Shown: positions 10,573-18,846 of the stretch, piece by piece
How the letters are laid out: each line of letters opens with the position of its first letter
Numbering within the stretch: position 1 is the stretch's first letter
Origin: Glaciihabitans sp.
Lineage (GTDB): Bacteria; Actinomycetota; Actinomycetes; Actinomycetales; Microbacteriaceae
Length of the DNA: 40,190 bases
Reading direction: 5' to 3'
Assembly: GCA_025463465.1 (NCBI GenBank)
Contig: JAODAO010000322.1
Span: 1 to 40,190 of the forward strand
Position numbers and translations under genes: made by a program
Notes under the pieces: model-generated
The model's input: only the letters and a program-made list of their open reading frames with translations
Told to the model about the DNA's origin: nothing
Database searches by the model: none

Positions 10573-11847
10573 TCACGGTGCCAGGTGCTCCACCCCACAG
10601 AAATCACGGATGGTCGCCTCGAGAATGTTGGTGAGATGAACGATGGAGGAAACCGTCGCCCATTCGACATCCGCGTGGGCTCCCCTTCCGTCAACCCCAA
10701 AGACCAGGCACGGGATGCCCGCCTCACTGAACAGTCCGGCATCGGTCCAGAACGGTTCACCCCGCTGGGCTGGCTCCCGCCCGAGCACGCTCCGGCTGGC
10801 CCTGGCGACCGTTGTGACGATGTCAGAGGTGTGCTCGGCTTCGAAAGCGGACCGGCCTACCAGCCGGCTCAGCGTCACCTCGGGGGCAGCGCTCTTCCTG
10901 TCTCTTTCGTCAGGGGACGGGGCTGTTCCGGGGAGTCGAATGGTTCCGTGCAATTGAGTGGTACCGGGAAGAGTAACCGCACGCTGCACCACCTCGCGCA
11001 ACTGGTCCTCGACGAATTCCACAGTCTCACCCGGCAAAAAGCGTCGCTCAATGGTGAGTCGGCAGGTGTCGGCGACCGTCGCGGCATCGATCCCACCGTT
11101 GATCGTCGCCACCCGCACGCTCCCGTGTCCGAGCAACGGATGCGCGGGCTGGGATGACATACCGTCTGCCATTCGCTCAAGGGAGTGGAGGACGCGGCCG
11201 GCCGCCGCGATCGCGTCAATGCCGAGCTCAGGCTGTGAGCCGTGGGCTGCCTTGCCCGTGATCTCGATGTCGAACCAGGCGAAGCCCCGGTGCGCGACGG
11301 TCAGCTCCAGCTCACTCGGCTCAACCACGATCGCGGCGTCGGTTCGGCGGTGCGCGATGATTTCCGCGGTACCGATGCTGCCGAACTCCTCGTCGGCGGC
11401 GAGGGCGAGCACCACGTCGCCGGCAACGGCGGGGGCCACGCAGCGTGCTGCGGCGACCATCATCGCGGCGAGCCCTGCCTTCATGTCGAAGGTGCCTCTC
11501 CCGTAGATCCTGCCGCCGTCAAGGACGGTGTCAAACGGTTCGCCCTGATAGCTCGAGACCCCGACGGTATCGAGATGACCATTGAGCATCAGGCTGCGTC
11601 CGCCTCCGGTGCCTGCTGCGACCGCAACGATGGACGGCCGGCCCGAAACGGACTCGAGAACCGTCACCTCGAATCCCCGGTCGGCGAGCCAGCTCGAACA
11701 GTACTCTGCGATTCGTGACTCACCGGTGATCGAACGGTCGTCCGTCGGGGCAACGTCCGGATTCACCGAACGAAGGGAGACCAACTTCCGCACAAGCTCA
11801 ACAAGCTCCTGTGCGGACGCGCTGGCCACCAGCAGATCTCCCGGCAC
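10573..11847 (-). CDS. M20 family metallopeptidase (ArgE/DapE-type deacylase)
   Basis: NGHLDTVGV, YGRGTFDMKAGLAAM, ADEEFGSIGT, GRGAHADVEWATV motifs. Confidence 0.9.
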   Translation of the reverse strand: MPGDLLVASASAQELVELVRKLVSLRSVNPDVAPTDDRSITGESRIAEYCSSWLADRGFEVTVLESVSGRPSIVAVAAGTGGGRSLMLNGHLDTVGVSSYQGEPFDTVLDGGRIYGRGTFDMKAGLAAMMVAAARCVAPAVAGDVVLALAADEEFGSIGTAEIIAHRRTDAAIVVEPSELELTVAHRGFAWFDIEITGKAAHGSQPELGIDAIAAAGRVLHSLERMADGMSSQPAHPLLGHGSVRVATINGGIDAATVADTCRLTIERRFLPGETVEFVEDQLREVVQRAVTLPGTTQLHGTIRLPGTAPSPDERDRKSAAPEVTLSRLVGRSAFEAEHTSDIVTTVARASRSVLGREPAQRGEPFWTDAGLFSEAGIPCLVFGVDGRGAHADVEWATVSSIVHLTNILEATIRDFCGVEHLAP

Positions 11848-12210
11848 GGTCCCTCATTTCTCCCCGTGGGAATCGGCATCACGGCGCTCTAACAGCACCC
11901 ATGGATGGCGCCCTGCAAATACCACCCGGAAAGTCCCGAGGCAACCCCGCGAAGCGCCAGATCTGTCCGTGTGAGACTGACTCGACGCAATCCCGGTGCG
12001 GTCGGCGCACGCGTGCACTGCAGCACCGGGGACGTTGCACCTCAGTATCCGATGCTGCAGTGGTGATCCACAAGACCCTGCTCCGGCACCCCGCCTGTGT
12101 CGGGCGGGATACACAGAGGGGGCGGGGCAACCGCCATGGAATATGGTGCGGTTTCGACCGCTGCCGCAGCGTGCCGACTGCGGGAAACGATCAACAATGA
12201 GGAGACGCGG

Positions 12211-12464
12211 ATGTCGCAGGGTATCCAGTGCGTCGACCGGGTTGACGACATCCCCTCCCACGGGAAGGTGAAGTTCGGCGGGTTCGGGCGTGAACTCAAG
12301 GCGGCGGGAACCGCCCTCAACGTGACGGCCACGCAGTCAACACCGACCTCACACACGTCAACGACTTCATCACGGGCATCATGGTGAAACCGGTGAATCG
12401 CACGGGATCATACGGCCCGTCGAAATTAAAAAACAAAGAGTACCCCAGCGGCCGTCGCAATTGA
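12211..12464 (+). pseudogene. Probable frameshifted small gene, product unknown
   Basis: ATG at 12211 preceded by GAGGAG; frame 1 reads MSQGIQCVDRVDDIPSHGKVKFGGFGRELKAAGTALN with high-GC third positions to about 12320. Coding-like composition then moves to another frame: RDGHAVNTDLTHVNDFITGIMVKPVNRTGSYGPSKLKNKEYPSGRRN, stop at 12462-12464. Confidence 0.4.
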
Positions 12465-12545
12465 TACGGTGACTGCCGGGGTCTACTCTGCGTACAGACA
12501 TACGATCCGCGCAGCACCCGGGGTTAGAGAACGGAAAAATATTAC

Positions 12546-12884
12546 GTGGGCAAGATTCTGTACGGTGACTCCGGTGTCGAGATCGTTTTTGACGATCGTG
12601 ACATGGCACACCTCCAACTGGTGATCGGCGCGAAGCTGCGTCGTCGCGAGAGTTTTTTCTTCTCCTGGAAGGACGACCCCAGCGTGGGCGACGGTCGCAG
12701 CAGCGTCTGGATTGATGCCGCGATTCCCCTGTACTTCAAGTACTACGGCAGCAAGCAGCCCACCATCAACCGCGAGTGGCTCGAGTTGCTCACCCTGTCG
12801 GCGAACTCCGCCCAGGGGATGCAATTTATGGACGAGCCGCACGGCAACAACGGCAACGGCGACCCGAACAAGCCTAAAACGTAG
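12546..12884 (+). CDS. DUF7882-type small protein (relatives sometimes annotated 'ATP-dependent DNA ligase')
   Basis: MGKILYGDSGVEIVFDDRDMAHLQLVIGAKLRRRESFFFSWKDDPSVGDGRSSVWIDAAIPLYFKYYGSKQPTINREWLELL resembles the short Microbacteriaceae family from memory. Confidence 0.7.
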   Translation: MGKILYGDSGVEIVFDDRDMAHLQLVIGAKLRRRESFFFSWKDDPSVGDGRSSVWIDAAIPLYFKYYGSKQPTINREWLELLTLSANSAQGMQFMDEPHGNNGNGDPNKPKT

Positions 12885-12885
12885 T

Positions 12886-12938
12886 CACGGTGGCCTCGAC
12901 CGGGCCGCGCGCCTGCGTGCCCGGTCGTCGAGCCCGTG
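12886..12938. terminator. Candidate bidirectional terminator hairpin
   Basis: CACGGTGGCCTCGACCGGGC ... GCCCGGTCGTCGAGCCCGTG imperfect inverted repeat between convergent genes. Confidence 0.45.
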
Positions 12939-12961
12939 GATGTGCTGGGGACGCTATCAGG

Positions 12962-14407
12962 TCAGGGCGCCAGGTCGACGTCGTCCGTGATGCCGAATTC
13001 ATGACGCAGCGCGCTGCGTGCGGCGTTCCAGCCCGCCATTCCGTGCACCCCGGGTCCCGGTGATGTCGAGGATGAGCAGAGATAAACACCCTGCACCGGG
13101 GTGTGCCACGGGTCGAACATGGTGGGTCGGCGCAGCAATTGCATCAGGTCGACGCCACCGGCCGAGATGTCCCCGCCGATGTAGTTCGGGTTGGAGAATT
13201 CGACATCGATGGCGGTGGTGGATGTCGAGGCGAGGATCAGGTCCCGGAAACCGGGGGCGAAGCGCTCAATCTGGGCGGTGATGGCCGCACCGCGGTCGGC
13301 CGTTGATCCGTGCGGAACGTGGGTGTACGCCCACAGGACATGTTTGCCTGCCGGTGCGCGGGAAGCATCAAACGCGCTCGGCTGCGCGACGAGGACGTAG
13401 GGGCTGCGTGGCAGCCTGCCACGGGCGACCTCCAACTCACCGCCGGCCGTCTCGGCCCGGTAGCCGCCGAGGTGCAGGGTAGCGGTCTGAGCCAGACGAG
13501 CGTCTGCCCAGGGAACGGGACCGGACAGGGCGTAGTCGATTTTGGCGATGCCATTGCCGTAACGGAACCTGCGCAGCGAACGGGCATACCTGTCCGGTAC
13601 CGAGTCGCCGGCGAGTTCCAGCAGTGCGCGCGGTGACGTGTCCAGCAGGACGACCGTTGAACTCGGGAGTTCGCGCAGGGAGCTGACGGCGGTGTCGGTG
13701 ACGATACGGCCGCCGTGGGCGATGAGATCGGCGGCGAGGGCATCGGTGATGGATTGGCTGCCTCCGATGGGAACAGGCCAGCCCCTCGCGTGCGCGTGGG
13801 TTGCCAGCACGATCCCGGCCGCGGCGGCGGCGAGCGACGGCAGCGGCCGGATGGCGTGGGCGATGACCCCCGTCAGCAACGCGGGCGCGGCGAATTCGCG
13901 GAACCGGCTGTTCCAGTCCGGGGTACCCTGCTCGAGCACTCTGAGCCCCAACTGCACCAGCGCTCGGGGGTGGCGCGGCAAACGTAGCAGCGCAGAACCC
14001 GAGATTTCGGCGATGGCGTCGACGTTTTCCACCAGCGGCCGGAACAGCGCCGCCCAGGCTGCCCCGTCCCGGCCGAGGTCCTCGGCCGTGCGATCGAGGT
14101 CGCGCCATGCCAGCGCGGCCCGGCCGCCGTCGAGCGGCTGGGCGTAGGAGAGTTCCGGGACAACCAGGCTGATCCGCTCCGCCAGCCCAAAAGCACGGAA
14201 GAAGGGTGAAGCCAGCGCCATCGGGTGGATTGCCGAACCCACGTCGTGGTGGAAGCCCGGCAGCGTGAGTTCAGCCGTGCGCGCACCGCCTCCAATCGTG
14301 GAGGCCCGCTCGTAGACGGTGACCGACAGGCCCGCGCGGGCTAAGGTGACGGCCGCGGCCAACCCGTTCGGACCCGCTCCGACCACTATCGCATCAACAC
14401 TCGTCAT
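12962..14407 (-). CDS. Phytoene desaturase-like FAD-dependent oxidoreductase
   Basis: DAIVVGAGPNGLAAAVTLARAGLSVTVYERASTIGGGART dinucleotide-binding motif; C-terminal GVYLCSSSTSPGPGVHGMAGWNAA. Confidence 0.9.
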   Translation of the reverse strand: MTSVDAIVVGAGPNGLAAAVTLARAGLSVTVYERASTIGGGARTAELTLPGFHHDVGSAIHPMALASPFFRAFGLAERISLVVPELSYAQPLDGGRAALAWRDLDRTAEDLGRDGAAWAALFRPLVENVDAIAEISGSALLRLPRHPRALVQLGLRVLEQGTPDWNSRFREFAAPALLTGVIAHAIRPLPSLAAAAAGIVLATHAHARGWPVPIGGSQSITDALAADLIAHGGRIVTDTAVSSLRELPSSTVVLLDTSPRALLELAGDSVPDRYARSLRRFRYGNGIAKIDYALSGPVPWADARLAQTATLHLGGYRAETAGGELEVARGRLPRSPYVLVAQPSAFDASRAPAGKHVLWAYTHVPHGSTADRGAAITAQIERFAPGFRDLILASTSTTAIDVEFSNPNYIGGDISAGGVDLMQLLRRPTMFDPWHTPVQGVYLCSSSTSPGPGVHGMAGWNAARSALRHEFGITDDVDLAP

Positions 14408-14432
14408 CAGGGCCAGTCTTCCATCGGTTAGG

Positions 14433-15320
14433 TTACGTCACCAAACGGGCAAGCCGGCGACGGGCCGCCACCTCGCTCGACGACGGACGTCCCAGAAGCG
14501 CCGCGAGCATTGCCAACACAATCCGGGTGAGGGTTTTGGCTGGCCACCACGGTCGACGCAGCCCCAGCAACGCTCGATATCGCGGGTCGAGGGACGCTAT
14601 GGCACCGGCCAACAGGATGCGGTACCCGGGCATCACAATTTTACGCAGCGGTGGATTGCGGATGAAGCGGAGAGCTTCCGCGACCCGCTCATCGCTCACC
14701 AGTTCCGGGGTGAAAGCAGCGAGCTGGTCGTTGAGTTCTGCGACGGATGTTGGTGGCTGGAGAACCCCCATCAGCTCCCCCGCCTTCGACCATTCATTGA
14801 CGTAGGCATCCGGCCCGCCTCGGATGGCCCCGCCGAACTGGCGGTGACAGTCGAGGAAGGCGTCGGCGAACACGACGTGTACCCAGCGGACCAGGTCGGG
14901 ATCCCCCGCGGAGTATGGCTGCGACTGGCCGCTCGAGTCCAGGTATGTTCCCCGCACCCGACCATGCATTTTGCGAACCATCGCCGAGCCGGAATCCGCA
15001 CCGGCCCGGTCCGCGAAGGTGGTGGTAAGCACCCAGCGAACGGTACCGGCGAGGCGCCCGAGCGGGTCCTCCCGGTAGCGTGAGAAGTCGTGCACTCCCG
15101 CCATCGCGCCCGGATGCAGGGTCTGCATCAGCAGTGCCCGGATGCCGGCGACCAGCACCGGGGTTCCGCCGTTCACCTGCCAAACTGCCGATCCGGGGCC
15201 GAAGTAGCCGGCGTCGTCACCATCTTCCATCTGCGACACCCAGGGCGGCGCGCCGTCCGGCGAACCGGAGAAGGCGGTGAGGAGGTACCCGCGGACCTCC
15301 TTCACTTTTCCACGCAACAT
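14433..15320 (-). CDS. DUF2236 / MpaB-type oxygenase family protein
   Basis: LLMQTLHPGAMAGVHDFSRYREDPLGRLAGTVRWVLTTTFAD and LVRWVHVVFADAFL typical of DUF2236. Confidence 0.88.
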   Translation of the reverse strand: MLRGKVKEVRGYLLTAFSGSPDGAPPWVSQMEDGDDAGYFGPGSAVWQVNGGTPVLVAGIRALLMQTLHPGAMAGVHDFSRYREDPLGRLAGTVRWVLTTTFADRAGADSGSAMVRKMHGRVRGTYLDSSGQSQPYSAGDPDLVRWVHVVFADAFLDCHRQFGGAIRGGPDAYVNEWSKAGELMGVLQPPTSVAELNDQLAAFTPELVSDERVAEALRFIRNPPLRKIVMPGYRILLAGAIASLDPRYRALLGLRRPWWPAKTLTRIVLAMLAALLGRPSSSEVAARRRLARLVT

Positions 15321-16390
15321 CAGCCGACCGCCGTTCCGAACAGAAGGCCAAGCAGGTAGGTTGCCGCGGCGGCTCCGAATCCGATGGCGAGCTGGCGTGC
15401 GGCCCGCTTCAGCGGGGAAGCGCCGGAGAGCAGTCCAACAACCGATCCGGTTGCCGCCAACGCGATCGCGACGAGGGCACAGGCGACGACAAGGGCCGGG
15501 GCGCCGGAGAGCCCAAACAGATAGGGCAGGATCGGGATAATCGCGCCGCTGGCGAAGAAGAGGAAGCTGGAGATCGCCGCGCTGATCCCCGTGCCGATTA
15601 CGTCGTGCTGGGGCCCGTCGGCCTCCAGAGTCGCGGTGTCCTCGTGGGGCAGGGCCGCCAGCACCGTGGCGGCGCGCAGGGCGGCGTCCTCCACGGACAT
15701 CCCCCTCGCCCGGTAGACGAGGGTGAGCTCGTTGGCATCGACGTCGAGATCGACCAGCGCGCTACTGGCACCGGCACCCGGGCGGGATGCCTCCAAGAGT
15801 TCACGCTGGGACCGCACGGAAACGTATTCGCCGGCTCCCATGGATAGCGCGCCGGCGAGCAGCCCGGCGATGCCGGTAAGTAAAACGGTCGCTGGTGCAA
15901 CTCCCGCGGCGCTAACCCCCATCACCAGCGCGAGATTACTGACGAGTCCGTCGTTTGCGCCAAACACGGCGGCGCGGAACGTTCCGCTGAGCCGGTTGCG
16001 TCCGCGCGCGGCCAGGCCCCGGACGACCTCCTCGTGGATGCGCTCATCCGCGGCCATGGCGGCGGTAGCGTGCTGGTCGTCGTCGTACGGGGAACGTGCC
16101 TCAGCCCGCTGGGCGAGGGCCAAAACGAACACGGAACCGAACCGCCGGGCAAGCCAGCCGAGCACTCTGGTGCGGATATCGCCGCGCAGGGGCGCCCCGG
16201 CGTTGTCGCCGAGCAGGTCGAGCCAGTGCGCCTCGTGCCGCCCCTCAGCGGCGGCAAGCGCCAACAGGATCTCACGCTCCTCACCGCTCCTCCTTCCCGC
16301 GAGGTCACGGTAGACGGCGGCCTCGGCGCGCTCTTCGGCGAGGTACTTGCGCCACAGCCGGATCTCACGGGACGACGCATTCTGGATCAC
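15320..16390 (-). CDS. VIT1/CCC1 family transporter with N-terminal ferritin-like (rubrerythrin) domain
   Basis: N-term WRKYLAEERAEAAVYRDLAGRR...AEGRHEAHW; C-term FGANDGLVSNLALVMGVSAAG, GALSMGAGEYVSVRSQRE, SGAIIPILPYLF. Confidence 0.9.
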   Translation of the reverse strand: MIQNASSREIRLWRKYLAEERAEAAVYRDLAGRRSGEEREILLALAAAEGRHEAHWLDLLGDNAGAPLRGDIRTRVLGWLARRFGSVFVLALAQRAEARSPYDDDQHATAAMAADERIHEEVVRGLAARGRNRLSGTFRAAVFGANDGLVSNLALVMGVSAAGVAPATVLLTGIAGLLAGALSMGAGEYVSVRSQRELLEASRPGAGASSALVDLDVDANELTLVYRARGMSVEDAALRAATVLAALPHEDTATLEADGPQHDVIGTGISAAISSFLFFASGAIIPILPYLFGLSGAPALVVACALVAIALAATGSVVGLLSGASPLKRAARQLAIGFGAAAATYLLGLLFGTAVG

Positions 16391-16449
16391 CCATCAAGTC
16401 TGACACTCAATGCTGCGTTCTGGCGGTGTGCTGACGCAGACTTGACCCT

Positions 16450-17466
16450 ATGCCGATCGTTGACAACGCCGTGTACGTCCAGGGCGAAAGAACCACCAAT
16501 CCCGACAGTCTCCAGAGCACCTACGAACTACTGAGAGCCCGGGATGGATTCGCGTGGATCGGCCTGTATCGGCCGAGTCCCGAGGAGATCCACTCGGTCG
16601 CTGAGGAATTCTCCCTGCACCACCTGGCGGTGGAGGACACCCTTGCCGGCCACCAGCGGCCGAAGATGGAACGCTACGGTGACACGTTGTTCATCGTGCT
16701 GCGACCGGCTCGTTACATCGACTTGACCGAACAGGTCGAATTCGGCGAGGTCCACCTTTTTATCGGCCCCGATTTCGCCATCAGCATCCGTCATGCGGAA
16801 TCCCCCAACCTCGGGCTGGTTCGTAAACGGCTCGAGTCGAATCCCGAGCTGCTCAGCCTCGGGCCACGAGCTGTTATGTACGCCATCCTCGACCAGGTCG
16901 TCGACGAGTACGTTCCCGTGGTCAACGGCCTCGAAATCGACATCGACGAGATCGAGGACCAGCTGTTCGGTGACGACCCGTCGGTGTCCCAGCGCATCTA
17001 TGAGTTGTCCCGTGAGGTCATCTCGTTCCAGCGGGCGACCCAGCCCCTCGTGACGATCCTCACCGAGTTGAAGAACCAGCTGCGCCAAGACGAGAAGGCG
17101 CTCGAGTTGAAACGAGACATCCGAGACGTGGAGGACCACGCTATCCAGGTGGTGGAGCGGGTGGACCAGTTCCGCGCATTGCTGCAGAACGCACTGATCA
17201 CCCATTCCACGCTGATCGCGCAAAGACAGAACGATGAGACACGCACCCTCACCGAGACCAGCTTGCAGCAGGGTGAGCAGGTGAAACGCATATCGTCCTG
17301 GGCAGCCATCCTGTTCGCCCCGACCCTGGTGGGAACAATTTACGGGATGAACTTCACCCATATCCCCGAGCTGGACTGGCTGTGGGGGTACCCGTTCGCG
17401 GTTGGCCTAATGTTCGCAATGGGTTTCGCGCTGTACCGCGCGTTCAAAAAGCGTGGGTGGCTCTAA
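16450..17466 (+). CDS. corA: CorA family magnesium/cobalt transporter
   Basis: C-terminal GTIYGMNFTHIPELDWLWGYPFA (GMN motif) and CorA-type N-terminal domain. Confidence 0.93.
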   Translation: MPIVDNAVYVQGERTTNPDSLQSTYELLRARDGFAWIGLYRPSPEEIHSVAEEFSLHHLAVEDTLAGHQRPKMERYGDTLFIVLRPARYIDLTEQVEFGEVHLFIGPDFAISIRHAESPNLGLVRKRLESNPELLSLGPRAVMYAILDQVVDEYVPVVNGLEIDIDEIEDQLFGDDPSVSQRIYELSREVISFQRATQPLVTILTELKNQLRQDEKALELKRDIRDVEDHAIQVVERVDQFRALLQNALITHSTLIAQRQNDETRTLTETSLQQGEQVKRISSWAAILFAPTLVGTIYGMNFTHIPELDWLWGYPFAVGLMFAMGFALYRAFKKRGWL

Positions 17467-17480
17467 CCGCCAGCGGTTAG
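17463..17480. terminator. Palindrome spanning both stop codons of convergent genes
   Basis: CTAACCGC-CA-GCGGTTAG, perfect 8-bp arms, contains TAA of corA and the stop of the opposing gene. Confidence 0.4.
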
Positions 17481-18127
17481 AAGTCCCCGCCCCCAAAGTC
17501 TCCCCCTCCGAAGTCACCGCCGCCAAAGTCGCCGCCGAATCCTCCCCCGCCGAAGTCTCCGCCCGCTGAGTCGCTTCCCGCGTCTGCGCTGGCACCGTCG
17601 GCTCCGGCGTCGGAGTTGCCACCATCACCGTCACCGTCTCCCGTGTCGCCATCGTCATCCGCCGACGCCTCGTCGGAGTTGGCGTCAGGCAGGAAGCTGC
17701 TCACCAGCGCTGAACCGATGACGTAGCCGGCGACGGTGCCGAGAAGTGAACTGGCAACCATTCCACCGAACCCCATCCCGCCACCGCCACCCATCGAGCG
17801 TTCCATCGTGCCGGGTTGGCGCAGCTCCGAGCGGGTAGCGGAGGATGCAAGGGACTTGGCGTCGTCGGCGGCCGGTTTGTCCCCGGCAGGGGCGTTCGCC
17901 GAAAGCTGCTCGAACAGAAGTGCGCGCTGCTCGGGGCTCAGCTTGCTGAACGCCTCGCGGTGCACTTCCTCGATGGTCTCGGGCGGAGCGGTGCGCAGCA
18001 GGTAGCGATAACGTTCAACGGCGATGTCGTCTTCGCTGCGGGCGGCCGTGTTACCGCTGCGACGGTAACGCGGCTCGGTGTCGGGGTCCTGCTCCGGTCG
18101 TCCGAAAAGTCTGTCTAAGAAACCCAT
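17477..18127 (-). CDS. Hypothetical protein with TM/Gly-rich segment and GGGDF-repeat C-terminus
   Basis: 216-aa ORF; structured N-term (FSKLSPEQRALLFEQLSANAP), hydrophobic GMVASSLLGTVAGYVIGSALVSSFLP, acidic low-complexity linker, repeats at the C-terminus. Confidence 0.8.
   Translation of the reverse strand: MGFLDRLFGRPEQDPDTEPRYRRSGNTAARSEDDIAVERYRYLLRTAPPETIEEVHREAFSKLSPEQRALLFEQLSANAPAGDKPAADDAKSLASSATRSELRQPGTMERSMGGGGGMGFGGMVASSLLGTVAGYVIGSALVSSFLPDANSDEASADDDGDTGDGDGDGGNSDAGADGASADAGSDSAGGDFGGGGFGGDFGGGDFGGGDFGGGDF
17480..17563 (-). repeat. Tandem low-complexity repeat encoding (GG[G]xF)n
   Basis: Encodes GGDFGGGGFGGDFGGGDFGGGDFGGGDF; degenerate tandem nucleotide units. Confidence 0.8.
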
Positions 18128-18262
18128 GGTGTTACCGTCCTGATTCTGAGGTCGATGACCGTGCGGTGCGGGATGTCGAGTGATGATACGACGAGCGCGG
18201 AGCCACCCCTACGGGCGCGCCGGGTTTGCCCTCCAGCCACGGTGCCACGGGTGTGAACGACT

Positions 18263-18754
18263 TCACCAGCCCCATGTTCCCTCGCCACCTTTGAAGGGGC
18301 CCACGATTTTCGAGGTGATCCAGCCGCCGTAGAAGTCGCCGTCCTGGGCGGTCACCACTTCGCCGGCGATAGTGCAGCGGTCCATCCTGCCCGGGTAGAC
18401 TGCCACCCGGTCGCGCAGTAGTTCGTAGCCCGGCATAGGGGTGGGGTAGTACCAGGCGGCGGAATCGCGGCTTTTAACACTGAGGTACCCGGCGGAGCCC
18501 TTGAACTCGCACATCGAACGGCCCGGTGCCGGCATCAGCACACCATCTGCAAATGCGGCGCGCGGCAGGTAGTAGACGGGGGGATGGCTGGTTTCCAGCA
18601 CCCGCACGACGTCAGTGGTATCAACGATGGTGACACCGTCGAGCTCGATTACCACGCGCTCGTCCATCGGTTCCACCCGCGGAGGGCGGGGATAGTCCCA
18701 GACGGACTCCTGTCCGGGACCGGGGACGACCGGACGCATTCGTTGCGGTTTCAT
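18263..18754 (-). CDS. DUF427 domain-containing protein
   Basis: VVIELDGVTIVDTTDVVRVLETSHPPVYYLPRAAF...CEFKGSAGYLSV...YPGRMDRCTIAGEVVTAQDGDFYGGWIT. Confidence 0.9.
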   Translation of the reverse strand: MKPQRMRPVVPGPGQESVWDYPRPPRVEPMDERVVIELDGVTIVDTTDVVRVLETSHPPVYYLPRAAFADGVLMPAPGRSMCEFKGSAGYLSVKSRDSAAWYYPTPMPGYELLRDRVAVYPGRMDRCTIAGEVVTAQDGDFYGGWITSKIVGPFKGGEGTWGW

Positions 18755-18846
18755 GGGTTCAACGTTAGCGGGATGCCGCCAATGTGCCCGGAGATGCGAC
18801 CCACGCAAAGACGATGCACAGGGTTGCAAACCTACGATGGAACGTT

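Noticed and set aside
11854-12261. 135-aa minus-strand ORF in the low-coding gap
   Set aside because: Composition not protein-like (Arg/Cys/His-rich), no RBS or family match.
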